From assembly GCF_001420605.1 (NCBI RefSeq), contig NZ_LJIZ01000026.1, positions 1 to 64,000 on the forward strand: a stretch of DNA of 64,000 nt. Direction: 5' to 3'. Position numbers and translations under genes: made by a program. The stretch is from Bacillus sp. FJAT-25509. GTDB lineage: Bacteria > Bacillota > Bacilli > Bacillales > Bacillaceae_G. The notes below the pieces were generated by a model that saw only the letters and a list, made by a program, of their open reading frames with translations, was not told the DNA's origin and made no database searches. Below are positions 33,919-44,828 of this stretch, one piece after another. Positions within the stretch are counted from its first letter, which is position 1, and each line of letters begins with the position of its first letter.

Positions 33919-34854
33919 ATGAATGCTGGAATTTTAGGTATTGGCTCATACGTACCCGAAAAAAAATTAACTAATTATGATTTAGAACAAATGATGGATA
34001 CTTCAGATGAGTGGATTGTTAGTCGAACTGGAATTAAAGAAAGAAGAATTGCTAGTGACGAACAAGACACTTCTGATTTAGCATATGAAGCTGCGGTAGA
34101 AGCTTTAAAAGATGCAAATGTAAAAGCAGAAGAACTTGATTTAATTTTAGTTGGAACTGTTACTCCAGATAAGTCGTTTCCATCAGTTGCATGTGTAATT
34201 CAAGAAAAACTTGGAGCTAAAAATGCTGCTGCAATGGATATTAGTGCAGCTTGTGCTGGATTTATTTATGGTGTTGTTACTGCAGCTCAGTTTGTTAATA
34301 CTGGAACATACAGTAGAATTCTTGTAATCGGAGCTGAAAAGTTAACTAAAATTGTTAACTGGGAAGATCGAAACACGGCAGTTTTATTTGGTGACGGTGC
34401 AGGTGCCGCGGTTATCGGACCAGTAAGTGAAGGCAGAGGAATTCTTTCTTATGAATTAGGTGCGGACGGTACTGGTGGTAAACATCTTTATAAAGGTGGA
34501 GATCACTTAATAATGAACGGACGAGAAGTGTTTAAATTTGCAGTTCGTCAAATGGGAGATTCTTGTGAAAGTGTATTAAAATTAGCAGGATTAACGAAAG
34601 AAGAAGTGGATTTCCTAATTCCACACCAAGCGAATACTCGTATAATGGACGCAGCTAGAGAAAGATTACAGCTACCTAAAGAAAAAATGAGTGTAATTAT
34701 TGATCGTCATGGTAATACATCTTCATCTTCAATTCCAATTGCATTAGTTGAAGAATATAAAAAAGGTAATGTTAAAGAAGACGATGTATTAGTATTAGTT
34801 GGATTTGGCGGCGGATTAACTTGGGGTGCAATTGCACTTCGATTCGGAAGATAA
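33919..34854 (+). CDS. fabH: 3-oxoacyl-ACP synthase III
   Basis: This 311-aa initiating enzyme of fatty-acid synthesis condenses acyl-CoA primers with malonyl-ACP. Catalytic Cys112 lies in [12 protein letters not shown]; His is in [11 protein letters not shown] and Asn in [14 protein letters not shown], completing the Cys-His-Asn triad. The C-terminal [10 protein letters not shown] loop is present. AAGGCGGGG precedes the ATG. It forms an operon with fabF 26 bp downstream, under the FapR box upstream. Confidence 0.97.
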   Translation: MNAGILGIGSYVPEKKLTNYDLEQMMDTSDEWIVSRTGIKERRIASDEQDTSDLAYEAAVEALKDANVKAEELDLILVGTVTPDKSFPSVACVIQEKLGAKNAAAMDISAACAGFIYGVVTAAQFVNTGTYSRILVIGAEKLTKIVNWEDRNTAVLFGDGAGAAVIGPVSEGRGILSYELGADGTGGKHLYKGGDHLIMNGREVFKFAVRQMGDSCESVLKLAGLTKEEVDFLIPHQANTRIMDAARERLQLPKEKMSVIIDRHGNTSSSSIPIALVEEYKKGNVKEDDVLVLVGFGGGLTWGAIALRFGR

Positions 34855-34880
34855 TCTAATTGAAGGAGGATTTTTTTGAT

Positions 34881-36119
34881 ATGAAAAAACGAGTTGTTAT
34901 TACAGGTTTAGGTGCAGTATCACCTATTGGTAATGATATAAATACAGTATGGGAAAGTTTAATGAATGGAAAGAGTGGAATTGGTGCTCTGACTCGAAAA
35001 AATCCTGATAATTTCCCTGTTAAAGTTGCGGGAGAAGTAAAAGACTTTGATCCTGAAAAATATATTGATAAAAAAGAAGTAAAACGCATGGACCGTTTTA
35101 CTCACTATGCGATTGCAGCTTCAAAAATGGCTATAGAAGATGCAAACTTTACGATTGACGAAGAAATTGCGCCAAAAGTTGGTGTTTGGATTGGTTCTGG
35201 TATCGGTGGTATGGAAACATATGAAGAACAGTTTAATACTTTCCAAACAAAAGGTGCACGTCGAGTAAGCCCGTTCTTTATTCCGATGTTAATCCCTGAT
35301 ATGGCATCTGGACAAGTATCTATTTTAACAGGTGCTAAAGGTCCAAATGGTTGTACAGTTACAGCTTGTGCTTCTGGTGCAAGTTCGATTGGTGATGCGT
35401 TCAAAATTATTCAACGTGGCGATGCAGTTGCAATGATTACTGGTGGTGCAGAAGCACCGATTACTGATATGGGTCTTGCTGGGTTCTGTGCTGCAAGAGC
35501 TTTATCATTAAATCCAGATCCAGAGAAAGCATGTCGTCCATTTGACAATGCTCGTGATGGCTTTATTATTGGTGAAGGTGCTGGTATCGTATTCCTTGAG
35601 GAATTAGAACACGCATTAGCTCGTGGAGCGAAGATTTATGCAGAAATCGTTGGATACGGAACAACAGGTGATGCACACCATATTACAGCACCAGCTCCAG
35701 GTGGAGAAGGTGGCGCACGTGCTATGAGAATGGCACTTGATGATGCTGGTTTATCAGTTGAAGATATTCATTATATTAATGCACATGGAACAAGTACTGA
35801 ATTAAACGATAAATTCGAAACGATGGCAATTAAAGAAGTATTTGGCGAACATGCATACAATGTACCAATTAGTTCAACAAAATCTATGACTGGTCATATG
35901 CTAGGAGCAGCAGGTGGAATTGAAGCAATTATTACAGCATTAACAATCCATAATAAAGTAATTGCTCCAACGATCAATCACCAAGAAACTGATAGCGAAT
36001 GTGATTTAGATTATGTACCAAACGTTGCTAGACCATTTAATGTAAAAGCAGCAATTTCTAATTCATTAGGATTTGGTGGACATAATGTAACTTTAGCATT
36101 TAAAGAATTCTCGAAATAA
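34881..36119 (+). CDS. fabF: 3-oxoacyl-ACP synthase II
   Basis: This 412-aa elongating condensing enzyme starts at ATG 34881 (GAAGGAGG upstream; an in-frame TTG at 34860 precedes the RBS). Catalytic Cys163 is in [15 protein letters not shown]. The two His residues are in [12 protein letters not shown] and [13 protein letters not shown], and the glycine-rich ending [11 protein letters not shown] is present. It extends acyl-ACP chains with malonyl-ACP and is the target of cerulenin-type inhibitors. It is cotranscribed with fabH. Confidence 0.97.
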   Translation: MKKRVVITGLGAVSPIGNDINTVWESLMNGKSGIGALTRKNPDNFPVKVAGEVKDFDPEKYIDKKEVKRMDRFTHYAIAASKMAIEDANFTIDEEIAPKVGVWIGSGIGGMETYEEQFNTFQTKGARRVSPFFIPMLIPDMASGQVSILTGAKGPNGCTVTACASGASSIGDAFKIIQRGDAVAMITGGAEAPITDMGLAGFCAARALSLNPDPEKACRPFDNARDGFIIGEGAGIVFLEELEHALARGAKIYAEIVGYGTTGDAHHITAPAPGGEGGARAMRMALDDAGLSVEDIHYINAHGTSTELNDKFETMAIKEVFGEHAYNVPISSTKSMTGHMLGAAGGIEAIITALTIHNKVIAPTINHQETDSECDLDYVPNVARPFNVKAAISNSLGFGGHNVTLAFKEFSK

Positions 36120-36152
36120 GTTAAAATTCATTTTTATAATGTATGGATACGG

Positions 36153-36181
36153 AGCTTAGGTATATACCTAAGCTTTTTTTA
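36153..36181 (+). terminator. Terminator after fabHF
   Basis: Stem AGCTTAGGTA / TACCTAAGCT with T8. Confidence 0.93.
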
Positions 36182-36307
36182 TTTGAAATCATAATGTAAA
36201 AAAAAGTAACTTTCACTGGTTGATTATCATACTTTATAGTAAATTGAGGTGATTAACTTGGGATAATACCAACTTATAAATGGGTTGATTTTATTGAAGA
36301 TAAACAA

Positions 36308-37045
36308 ATGGTAATGAAAAAACTTTTACCATATTTTCCGAAATATAATGAGGAGAGTTTATATAAATATCTTCTTTCCCACGGTTTATCGAGACTGTCA
36401 CCATTGAGTAAAGATGATCTGAAACAACTAGATGAAAAAAGTGTATGGAAAAGCCTTTCTGAAGAGTTTGAGAAGTTAAAAAAAGAATTTAATGGACCTG
36501 ACCTACCTATAATTATTTTACCTTGTCATAGAACGGGAAATCTGTTTAGAAACACGACTTATCAAAGAGGCGGAATCGCACATAAAAATTGTATTTGTTT
36601 ATTTTTGTCTCCTTTAGAAGGAATTTTACAACATAAAGCAGTATTATTACATGAGTATCATCATATTGTAAGATTGACAAAACTATATAAAAACAAAAAG
36701 GTCACATTACTTGATGCAATGATTTTAGAAGGATTAGCCGAAACTGCAGTTTTAGATAAGTATGGAGAAGCAGTTCAAGCACCATGGACAAATCAGTATT
36801 CTTCCAAGCAATGTGAATTATATTATAAAAAATATTTAATTGATAAACTTGAGATAACAAGTAATGATGATAATTTTTCAAAATACTTGTATGGTGGGAA
36901 CGGAATTCCAAAATTATTGGGTTACAGTGTTGGATATGACATTGTTAAAAGTTGTACAGAGCAGACAGAATGGTCAACTGATATCCTTTTAAGAACGCCA
37001 AGTAAAAAGATTAAGGAAAATGCAATTCATTATATTTCGATTTGA
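36308..37045 (+). CDS. yjaZ: YjaZ-like DUF2268 putative zinc protease (5' end apparently frameshifted)
   Basis: The intact frame from ATG 36308 encodes 245 aa. LLHEYHHIVRL carries HExxH with a second helix (LDAMILEGLAETAVLDKYGE) supplying the third ligand, as in DUF2268. The frame is open further upstream and encodes LGIIPTYKWVDFIEDKQ, which looks like the true N-terminus. The expected start TTG 36258 (GAGGTGA 5 nt upstream) is out of frame by one base at a GGG run. Either a real 1-bp deletion or a sequence error is likely. ATG 36308 has no RBS. Confidence 0.78.
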   Translation: MVMKKLLPYFPKYNEESLYKYLLSHGLSRLSPLSKDDLKQLDEKSVWKSLSEEFEKLKKEFNGPDLPIIILPCHRTGNLFRNTTYQRGGIAHKNCICLFLSPLEGILQHKAVLLHEYHHIVRLTKLYKNKKVTLLDAMILEGLAETAVLDKYGEAVQAPWTNQYSSKQCELYYKKYLIDKLEITSNDDNFSKYLYGGNGIPKLLGYSVGYDIVKSCTEQTEWSTDILLRTPSKKIKENAIHYISI

Positions 37046-37260
37046 ATGCAAATGATTCCAGAGCACCTTAGATTGTATATAATGTATTGCTTAGTATTAA
37101 TGTATCAGAGCAGCTTTAATCTGTGATATTTTAGTGATTTATTGACGATTTTTCATTCAGTTTGTTAAACACTTTTTGTAATTCAGTGGAAAATGGAATA
37201 AATTAGTGAATCACTGACCATACTGAAAGTTACATACAGTTGTGAAGTGAGGGGTAGTAA

Positions 37261-38013
37261 ATGTTGTATTTACATGATGTATGGGTCAATTGGTTTGAAG
37301 GTGAAGAAAATGGTTACAATGTCTGTCATTTTTTTGAATGGAGAAAAGATGATAGTGTTGAATTATTAGACCAAGTTCCAGTCATTAAAGTTACTCCAGA
37401 GTTATATCAGTATATTGAAAATGAACTATTAGAGCTTCCTTCCGGTCTATTAACTGAAGTGTTTCAAAAGTCTTATGTAAGAAAGAATCATGAGCGTATT
37501 CAACTAGATTATTGCTTTGTAGTAACTGACGGCAATGGTATTATTGCGGTTGACACAATTGGGTATAATATACCAATTCGAAAAAGTCGTTTAATACCAA
37601 GGCAAGAACAAATGGTGTATGATATGACAGCTGAGATTGAAGAAAGTCACTATAGTCTTCAAAACGTAGTAAATGATGAAACAAAAGAACATCATATACT
37701 GTCACCGTCGCCAATTATTATGAGCGGACTAACAAGAAAAGAAAGACAACTAAAGCAGTTATTATTTATGGCGTTAGATCAACTCCATTCATCAAAAAAT
37801 CCTTCGGAGATTCGATATTGGTACACTGAGTGGAATCCAAGGTCGTATCAACAAATTCAGGATTTGTCATTTGAGGATATTTGGTCCCAATTATATGACG
37901 AAATAAAGAGTGGTTGGTCAGAGCGACATGAGCAATTATGTGGAAGAATCGTTAAAGGTCAACCTTTCTTTGAAAAGCTATGGGAAATGGAACACGAACA
38001 AAAAGTAAACTAA
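37261..38013 (+). CDS. yjbA: YjbA family (UPF0736) protein
   Basis: This 250-aa soluble protein begins [20 protein letters not shown], with [20 protein letters not shown] and the C-terminal [20 protein letters not shown], as in UPF0736. GAGGGG lies upstream of the ATG. Function is unknown. It stands upstream of trpS as in B. subtilis, though transcribed toward it. Confidence 0.9.
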   Translation: MLYLHDVWVNWFEGEENGYNVCHFFEWRKDDSVELLDQVPVIKVTPELYQYIENELLELPSGLLTEVFQKSYVRKNHERIQLDYCFVVTDGNGIIAVDTIGYNIPIRKSRLIPRQEQMVYDMTAEIEESHYSLQNVVNDETKEHHILSPSPIIMSGLTRKERQLKQLLFMALDQLHSSKNPSEIRYWYTEWNPRSYQQIQDLSFEDIWSQLYDEIKSGWSERHEQLCGRIVKGQPFFEKLWEMEHEQKVN

Positions 38014-38048
38014 AAGAGGTTATTTTAAAGGGCCTCAAAACGAAGAAG

Positions 38049-38084
38049 ACCCACAAGGTGATAAAAGTTCCTTGTGGGTTTTTT
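38049..38084 (+). terminator. Terminator after yjbA
   Basis: Stem ACCCACAAGG / CCTTGTGGGT with T6. Confidence 0.93.
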
Positions 38085-38139
38085 AGTGATTTCTTGACTA
38101 CATAAACTCATCTATTTCGTCTTTTTCCTTAATATAAAG

Positions 38140-38179
38140 AAAAAGGTGTCCTTAAAGTTCTTTGACTTTTAAGACACCC
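38140..38179 (-). terminator. Terminator after trpS
   Basis: Minus-strand stem GGTGTCTTAA / TTAAGGACACC-like (one wobble) followed by TTTTTC, about 35 bp beyond the trpS stop. Confidence 0.8.
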
Positions 38180-38211
38180 ATTCCTATTTTCATTTTTACG
38201 GAAAACCGGGG

Positions 38212-39231
<1,020 letters not shown>

Positions 39232-39242
39232 CTAAATAAAAT

Positions 39243-39505
39243 AAAAAAAAAGCGGCATAATCTCTCTATATACATAGAGACGATTAAACCGCGGTACCAC
39301 TCTAGTTATTCCAAATAAGGAATCACTCATGCATGAAATCATGCTCTCATCTATCGTTTGAGTTACGTCGAAGCCTACTTATACTAGATGTTCGGTTCGA
39401 AGCTCAGAAGTCCATTCGACAGGGAGCATGACTTGTTTTCACCATCCACAAGCTCTCTTAACATGCTAAAATCTGTTTACTACTCTTCATCATAGCTAAT
39501 ATATA
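39243..39505 (-). ncRNA. T-box riboswitch leader (tryptophan)
   Basis: The T-box core AGAGTGGTACCGCGG lies at 39303-39289. The terminator hairpin (GCGG...TCTCTAT / ATAGAGA...GCCGC) ends in nine T at about 39243. Stem I contains the specifier loop GAATGGAC with TGG (Trp) at 39414-39412. The leader binds uncharged tRNA-Trp to form the antiterminator. It directly precedes trpS. Confidence 0.95.
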
Positions 39506-39508
39506 CTT

Positions 39509-39537
39509 TCTATAGATAATATCTTAATTATATTCAA
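39509..39537 (-). promoter_or_regulatory. Sigma-A promoter of the trpS leader
   Basis: TTGAAT (39537-39532), 17 nt, TATAGA (39514-39509) on the minus strand, with the start expected near 39502, at the T-box 5' end. Confidence 0.72.
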
Positions 39538-39560
39538 CTTTCAAGATGTTGATACATCAT

Positions 39561-39935
39561 TTAAGAAATAATGATAAAACTGAATAAAAAAGAAACAATA
39601 ACTAACGTGATTGAAGCCATTAGTAATGGTTTTGTAACTGAAAATTTATATCTTCTATAAATCATATCCTTTTTAACAGTAAGTGATTCATCACCAGTCA
39701 TTTCTGCCATCTGTTGGTCTCTCGTTCCGAAAACTTTACGCATTCCAAAGCGAGTGATATTAAAAAATCCACTTTGTACAATTAATAAGAAACCACCAAT
39801 AACAAATAATGTTAGTCCAATATAGAATATTGTGTTCGTGAAATGAAGGAAAAAGTTTAATGTTCCTTGGATAAGAGAAAAGATTGCTGCTAGTACTATC
39901 GCTGATAATAGTACAATAATATAGTGTTTCGACAT
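39561..39935 (-). CDS. DUF3899 membrane protein
   Basis: This 124-aa protein has three hydrophobic segments (YIIVLLSAIVLAAIFSLI, TIFYIGLTLFVIGGFLLIVQ, PLLMASITLVIVSFLFSFII) and a charged middle (MRKVFGTRDQQMAEMTGDES). It matches my memory of the DUF3899 family next to trpS in the B. cereus group. AGGAGG lies upstream of the ATG. Function is unknown. Confidence 0.75.
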   Translation of the reverse strand: MSKHYIIVLLSAIVLAAIFSLIQGTLNFFLHFTNTIFYIGLTLFVIGGFLLIVQSGFFNITRFGMRKVFGTRDQQMAEMTGDESLTVKKDMIYRRYKFSVTKPLLMASITLVIVSFLFSFIIIS

Positions 39936-40750
39936 TTAATTTGTGATCCTCCTGTTGGAAAGAATTATATATTGTAGACTTAATAATGCTATACTATAAT
40001 AACATTGTAAACAGTTTCAACTAATCGTTACAAAATATTTTTAAATTGTTAGCATTTTTAAGACAATTCTCTTTATTTTAACAAATTATTTAATTTTATT
40101 TGTCAAAATTGTTGTAAAACTCTCATAAAAATGTATAATAAAATTTGTAGAAAAAAATCGATACTTATCGAAAATTCTACTATAAAAATTCAGAATTGTA
40201 TATTAACTTTCTGCATTTTAACCTACATTGCTTTAGCATCATAGGGGGTATACATCATGGATTGTGAGATATGTTTCGATAAATAAATTTGTTATACTGA
40301 AATTGCAAATATAAGCATTCATTTTTTTACTAAATTTATGAATAAATATCTAAATAAGTTATTTTTTATAAGGATCCCAGCATATTTTTAAAAGGGAGAA
40401 TTAGTTGGAAATAATCTGTTTAGAATAATAATTTAGAATTTTCCAGTAAAAAAATATTGACCAAAAGCGTCATTACGAATACGCTTACATTGTTGGAAAA
40501 AAAGCTTAAGCAAAAATCTACACCATTTTTACAAGAAATGAAAAAACTGGATTAAATGATTTAACCCATCTTTGAGAATAATATGGACAAGAAGTAAAAT
40601 CGATCGAAAAAATTACAGAATTATAATTGGTACTAAAGAGTATGTGGAAAGATCCAAATAGGGAAAAATCCAAATGCTCTCATTTTTACAAAAGAATTAT
40701 CAAAAAATAAAAAAAATAAAATTTTTTTAAATTAATAAGGGGGTGCAGTT
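39936..40750. other. 815-bp region upstream of oppB; oppA missing
   Basis: No ORF. A promoter TTGTAA-N16-TATAAT ends at 40139, and an extended -10 TGTTATACT lies near 40290-40298. Both point toward opp. Between 40480 and 40730 broken frames read like decayed protein (STPFLQEMKKLD; YGQEVKSIEKITEL; VLKSMWKDPNREKS), with several stops. The oligopeptide-binding gene oppA, usual in this position, is not there. Confidence 0.6.
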
Positions 40751-41677
40751 GTGGGACGTTACGTGCTACAGAGATTTATTTACATGTTAGTCACACTATT
40801 TTTAATTTGTACTGTTACATTTTTCTTAATGAAGTTGTTACCAGGTTCTCCATTAAAAAACCCAGAGAAATTAACACCTGATCAAAAACAAATTATCTTC
40901 GCTAAATTTGGGTTAGATAAGCCAGTTCCTGTACAATATGCAAAGTACATGGAGAATTTAGTTAAAGGAGATTTAGGAGTTTCATATAAATACGATAATC
41001 GTCAAGTAACTGATATGATCAAAACTCGTATTGGTCCATCAGCTCAATTAGGTGCTCAAGCACTATTATTAGGAACATTTATCGGATTAATCTTCGGTAT
41101 TGTTGCTGCATTAAAAAAGAATACTATATGGGACTATGGTTCTACTGTTCTAGCAGTTTTAGGTATCTCGATACCATCATTCGTATTCGGGGCAATCTTA
41201 CAGTATTATTTAGCAGTAAAATTACATCTGTTCCCGGTAGCGTATTGGGAAAGCTTTAAATACACGATTCTACCGACAATTGCATTGTCAGTATTCGTAA
41301 CAGCAACTGTAGCTCGATTCTCAAGAACTGAGTTAATCGAAGTTATGAACTCAGAGTATATCGTAACAGCAAAAGCAAAAGGTATATCTCAAGTAGGCGT
41401 AATCATTAAACATGCCCTGCGAAATGCATTAATCCCAGTAGTCACAATTTTAGGTCCTATGGCTGTAAACTTAATGACTGGTACTTTAGTTATTGAAAAT
41501 ATGTTTGCTGTACCTGGATTAGGTTCTCAATTCGTTCAATCAATTGTCACAAATGACTATTCAGTAATTATGGGTACAACAATTTTCTATAGTGCATTAT
41601 TATTAATCGTAATTTTCGTAGTAGATATTTTATACGGTGTAATTGATCCACGTATCCGTTTAGCAGGAGGTAAATAA
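40751..41677 (+). CDS. oppB: Oligopeptide ABC transporter permease OppB
   Basis: This 308-aa protein has a GTG start with AAGGGGGTG upstream. Six membrane segments, an N-terminal MGRYVLQRFIYMLVTLFLIC typical of OppB/DppB, and the EAA loop AKAKGISQVGVIIKHALRNA that docks to the ATPases are present. It ends DPRIRLAGGK. Together with OppC it forms the oligopeptide import channel. First gene of oppBCDF, with 3 bp to oppC. Confidence 0.95.
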   Translation: MGRYVLQRFIYMLVTLFLICTVTFFLMKLLPGSPLKNPEKLTPDQKQIIFAKFGLDKPVPVQYAKYMENLVKGDLGVSYKYDNRQVTDMIKTRIGPSAQLGAQALLLGTFIGLIFGIVAALKKNTIWDYGSTVLAVLGISIPSFVFGAILQYYLAVKLHLFPVAYWESFKYTILPTIALSVFVTATVARFSRTELIEVMNSEYIVTAKAKGISQVGVIIKHALRNALIPVVTILGPMAVNLMTGTLVIENMFAVPGLGSQFVQSIVTNDYSVIMGTTIFYSALLLIVIFVVDILYGVIDPRIRLAGGK

Positions 41678-41680
41678 ATA

Positions 41681-42700
41681 ATGAACAACAACACAGCTCA
41701 AAAAATTTCATCTGATTTATTCCAACCTGCAAATGTAGATTTGAATAACGCGGATAAAATTTCTAGACCTTCAGATTCATTCTGGAAAGACGCTCGTAGA
41801 CGTTTTAGGAAAAATAAAGGTGCAATGTTAGGCTTTATTGTCCTAGGCATCTTATTATTCTTCACATTATTTGGTCCAATGATGAGTGGACATTCTTATA
41901 AAGACCAAGATTTAAAAAGATCGAAATTACCACCAAAAATTGGTGTATTAGAAAATGTAAAATTCTTACCATTTGATGGAATTGATCAATATGGAAATGA
42001 CGTTTATAAAAACAAAAATATTAAAGAAAACTTCTGGTTTGGTACTGATGATTTAGGTCGTGACCTTTTCACAAGAACTTGGGCGGGTGCTCGAGTATCG
42101 ATTTTAATTGGTTTATTAGCAGCAGTAATTGATATGCTTATCGGTGTAACCTTCGGAGGTATATCGGGATTCTTTGGCGGTCGAACAGATACAATTATGC
42201 AACGTATTGCTGAAGTCTTAATGGGTGTTCCTTATCTAATCGTAGTAATCCTATTCATCTTAGTATTTAAAAACCCAGGTATTCTTTCAATCGCTTTAGC
42301 GATGGTAATCACAGGTTGGGTAGGTATGTCCCGTATCGTTCGTGGACAAATGTTAAAATTAAAAAATCAGGAGTTCGTTTTAGCTTCAAAAACATTAGGT
42401 GCGACTAATGCTCAATTAATTGGAAAACATTTAATTCCAAATATTATGGGTCCAATCATTGTAATGATGATGTTCACAATTCCAAGTGCAATTTTCGCTG
42501 AAGCATTCTTAAGCTTTATCGGTCTAGGTATTGCACCACCGAAAGCATCATTAGGTTCTTTAGTAAGTGATGGCTTCAAGTCACTACAAACTTTCCCACA
42601 TATGATGATTATTCCGGCGGTTGTAATCAGCTTATTAATCTTAAGTTTCAACTTAATTGCTGACGGGTTACGCGACGCTTTAGATCCAAAGAGTAAGTAA
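41681..42700 (+). CDS. oppC: Oligopeptide ABC transporter permease OppC
   Basis: This 339-aa partner permease has a cytoplasmic N-terminus with SFWKDARRRFRKNKGAMLGF before the first helix (the OppC_N domain). The extracytoplasmic FWFGTDDLGRDLFTRTWAGA motif and the EAA loop LASKTLGATNAQLIGKHLIP are present, and the end reads LRDALDPKSK. RBS AGGAGG lies in the oppB end. It forms the channel with OppB. Confidence 0.95.
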   Translation: MNNNTAQKISSDLFQPANVDLNNADKISRPSDSFWKDARRRFRKNKGAMLGFIVLGILLFFTLFGPMMSGHSYKDQDLKRSKLPPKIGVLENVKFLPFDGIDQYGNDVYKNKNIKENFWFGTDDLGRDLFTRTWAGARVSILIGLLAAVIDMLIGVTFGGISGFFGGRTDTIMQRIAEVLMGVPYLIVVILFILVFKNPGILSIALAMVITGWVGMSRIVRGQMLKLKNQEFVLASKTLGATNAQLIGKHLIPNIMGPIIVMMMFTIPSAIFAEAFLSFIGLGIAPPKASLGSLVSDGFKSLQTFPHMMIIPAVVISLLILSFNLIADGLRDALDPKSK

Positions 42701-42721
42701 TATTTGAGAGGAGAATGAACT

Positions 42722-43771
42722 ATGAGTAAATTATTAGAAGTAAAAGATTTATGTGTCTCCTTTTATACTCATGCTGGTGAAGTTCAAGCGGTACGCGGAG
42801 TTTCATTTGATCTTAAAAAAGGTGAGACATTAGCAATTGTAGGTGAATCTGGTTCAGGTAAATCAGTAACATCAAAAGCATTAATGGGGTTAATTCCAAA
42901 CCCGCCAGGTAAAATTAAGAGCGGTGAAATCTTATTCGATGGAAAAGATTTAGCTAAATTAAGTGAAAAAGAAATGCAAGGTATTCGTGGAAAAGAAATT
43001 TCAATGATTTTCCAAGATCCTATGACTTCTTTAAATCCAGTATTAACAATTGGATATCAAATTACAGAAGGTCTAATAAAGCACCAAAATATGAGTAAAA
43101 CTGAAGCAAAGAAAATTGCTTTAGAGTTAATAAATCTTGTTGGAATTCCAAATGCTGAAGCACGTTTCAAACAATATCCACACCAATTTTCAGGCGGTAT
43201 GAGACAACGTGTAGTTATTGCAATGGCGTTAGCATGTAATCCAAAATTATTAATCGCCGATGAGCCAACAACAGCTCTTGACGTTACAATTCAAGCTCAA
43301 ATTCTTGAGTTAATGAAAGAAATTCAAAGAAAAACTGATTCAGCAATTATCTTTATTACACATGATTTAGGTGTAGTTGCGAATGTTGCAGATAAAGTTG
43401 CAGTTATGTATGCTGGTAAAGTAGTTGAAATGGGAACTGTAGACGATATTTTCTACAATCCAAAACATCCTTATACTTGGGGACTTTTAGCTTCAATGCC
43501 TGACCTAGATAATGAACAAGGAGCAGAATTAGTAGCAATTCCTGGTACACCACCAGATCTATTAAATCCTCCAAAAGGTGATGCGTTTGCACCACGTAAT
43601 CCAAATGCTTTAAAAATTGACTATGAAATGGAACCTCCTATGTTTAAAGTGTCTGATACACACTACGCTGCAACATGGTTATTACATGAGGATGCTCCAA
43701 AAGTTGAACCACCTGAAGCCGTTATCAAGCGTATTCAACGAATGAAGGAAGGTGAAGTAAATGTCAAATAA
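42722..43771 (+). CDS. oppD: Oligopeptide ABC transporter ATPase OppD
   Basis: This 349-aa ABC ATPase has Walker A GESGSGKSV, signature FSGGMRQRVVIAMALACNPK, Walker B LLIADEPTTALD and the C-terminal OppD/F extension (LLNPPKGDAFAPRNP). It energises peptide uptake with OppF. Its 3' end overlaps oppF by 11 nt, so the two ATPases are coupled. GAGAGGAG precedes the ATG. Confidence 0.96.
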   Translation: MSKLLEVKDLCVSFYTHAGEVQAVRGVSFDLKKGETLAIVGESGSGKSVTSKALMGLIPNPPGKIKSGEILFDGKDLAKLSEKEMQGIRGKEISMIFQDPMTSLNPVLTIGYQITEGLIKHQNMSKTEAKKIALELINLVGIPNAEARFKQYPHQFSGGMRQRVVIAMALACNPKLLIADEPTTALDVTIQAQILELMKEIQRKTDSAIIFITHDLGVVANVADKVAVMYAGKVVEMGTVDDIFYNPKHPYTWGLLASMPDLDNEQGAELVAIPGTPPDLLNPPKGDAFAPRNPNALKIDYEMEPPMFKVSDTHYAATWLLHEDAPKVEPPEAVIKRIQRMKEGEVNVK

Positions 43772-44696
43772 AGCAGAAAAATTAGTTGAAGTTAAAAATT
43801 TAAAACAATACTTTAATACAGGTAAAACAACTGTTAAAGCAATCGATGATGTTACATTTGACATTTTCCGTGGAGAAACTTTCGGTTTAGTAGGTGAATC
43901 GGGTTCTGGTAAATCTACAACTGGACGTTCAATCATTCGATTATATGATGCGACTGATGGACAAGTAATTTTCGATGGTGAAGATGTACATGGTAAGAAA
44001 AGTCGTAAAGAGTTAAAGCAATTTAACCGCCGTATGCAAATGATTTTCCAAGATCCATACTCTTCATTAAACCCGCGTATGAAAGTTGCAGATATCATTG
44101 CAGAAGGTATTGATATTCATGGCTTAGCTCGTAACAGAGAAGAGCGAATGAAAATGGTTTATGACTTGCTTGAAACAGTAGGTTTAAATAAAGAGCACGC
44201 TAACCGTTTCCCACATGAATTCTCAGGTGGACAACGTCAACGTATCGGTATTGCAAGAGCACTTGCTGTACAACCAGACTTTATTATCGCCGATGAGCCA
44301 ATCTCAGCTCTTGACGTGTCAATTCAAGCTCAGGTTGTAAACTTAATGAGAAAGCTTCAAGAGGAAAAAGGTTTAACATATCTATTTATCGCCCATGATT
44401 TATCAATGGTTAAGTACATTAGTGACCGTATCGGTGTAATGTACCACGGTAAAATTGTTGAGCTTGCAGATAGTAATGAATTATATGATTACCCTATGCA
44501 TCCTTACACAAAATCATTATTATCAGCAATTCCGCTTCCAGATCCTGTTTATGAGCGCAATCGTAAACGTATCGTTTATGATCCAAAACAACACGATTAT
44601 TCAAATGAACAACCACAATTACGTGAAGTTCGTCCTGGACATTTCGTACTTTGCTCAGAAGCAGAATTTAAAAATTATCAACAAATGTATAAATAA
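43761..44696 (+). CDS. oppF: Oligopeptide ABC transporter ATPase OppF
   Basis: This 311-aa second ABC ATPase has Walker A GESGSGKSTTGRS, signature EFSGGQRQRIGIARALAVQP, Walker B FIIADEPISALD and an ending in VRPGHFVLCSEAEFKNYQ. It is last in the operon and has its own terminator 7 bp later. The transporter may work with a binding protein encoded elsewhere, because no oppA is present in the operon. Confidence 0.96.
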   Translation: MSNKAEKLVEVKNLKQYFNTGKTTVKAIDDVTFDIFRGETFGLVGESGSGKSTTGRSIIRLYDATDGQVIFDGEDVHGKKSRKELKQFNRRMQMIFQDPYSSLNPRMKVADIIAEGIDIHGLARNREERMKMVYDLLETVGLNKEHANRFPHEFSGGQRQRIGIARALAVQPDFIIADEPISALDVSIQAQVVNLMRKLQEEKGLTYLFIAHDLSMVKYISDRIGVMYHGKIVELADSNELYDYPMHPYTKSLLSAIPLPDPVYERNRKRIVYDPKQHDYSNEQPQLREVRPGHFVLCSEAEFKNYQQMYK

Positions 44697-44702
44697 TAAA
44701 TC

Positions 44703-44735
44703 AATCCTAGTGAGGTTATCACTAGGATTTTTTTA
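44703..44735 (+). terminator. Terminator after oppBCDF
   Basis: Perfect 11-bp stem AATCCTAGTGA / TCACTAGGATT and T7. Confidence 0.95.
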
Positions 44736-44828
44736 TTGGATTAGGAATGTAAGGGGAGAATAGGTAGGGAATGGTATTTAGACCAAGATCGCGAGGATAA
44801 ATGAAATTTGCTAATTTAAAAGTGGTTA

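Noticed and set aside
40180-40450. CodY boxes upstream of oppB
   Set aside because: Best matches had about five mismatches to AATTTTCWGAAAATT.
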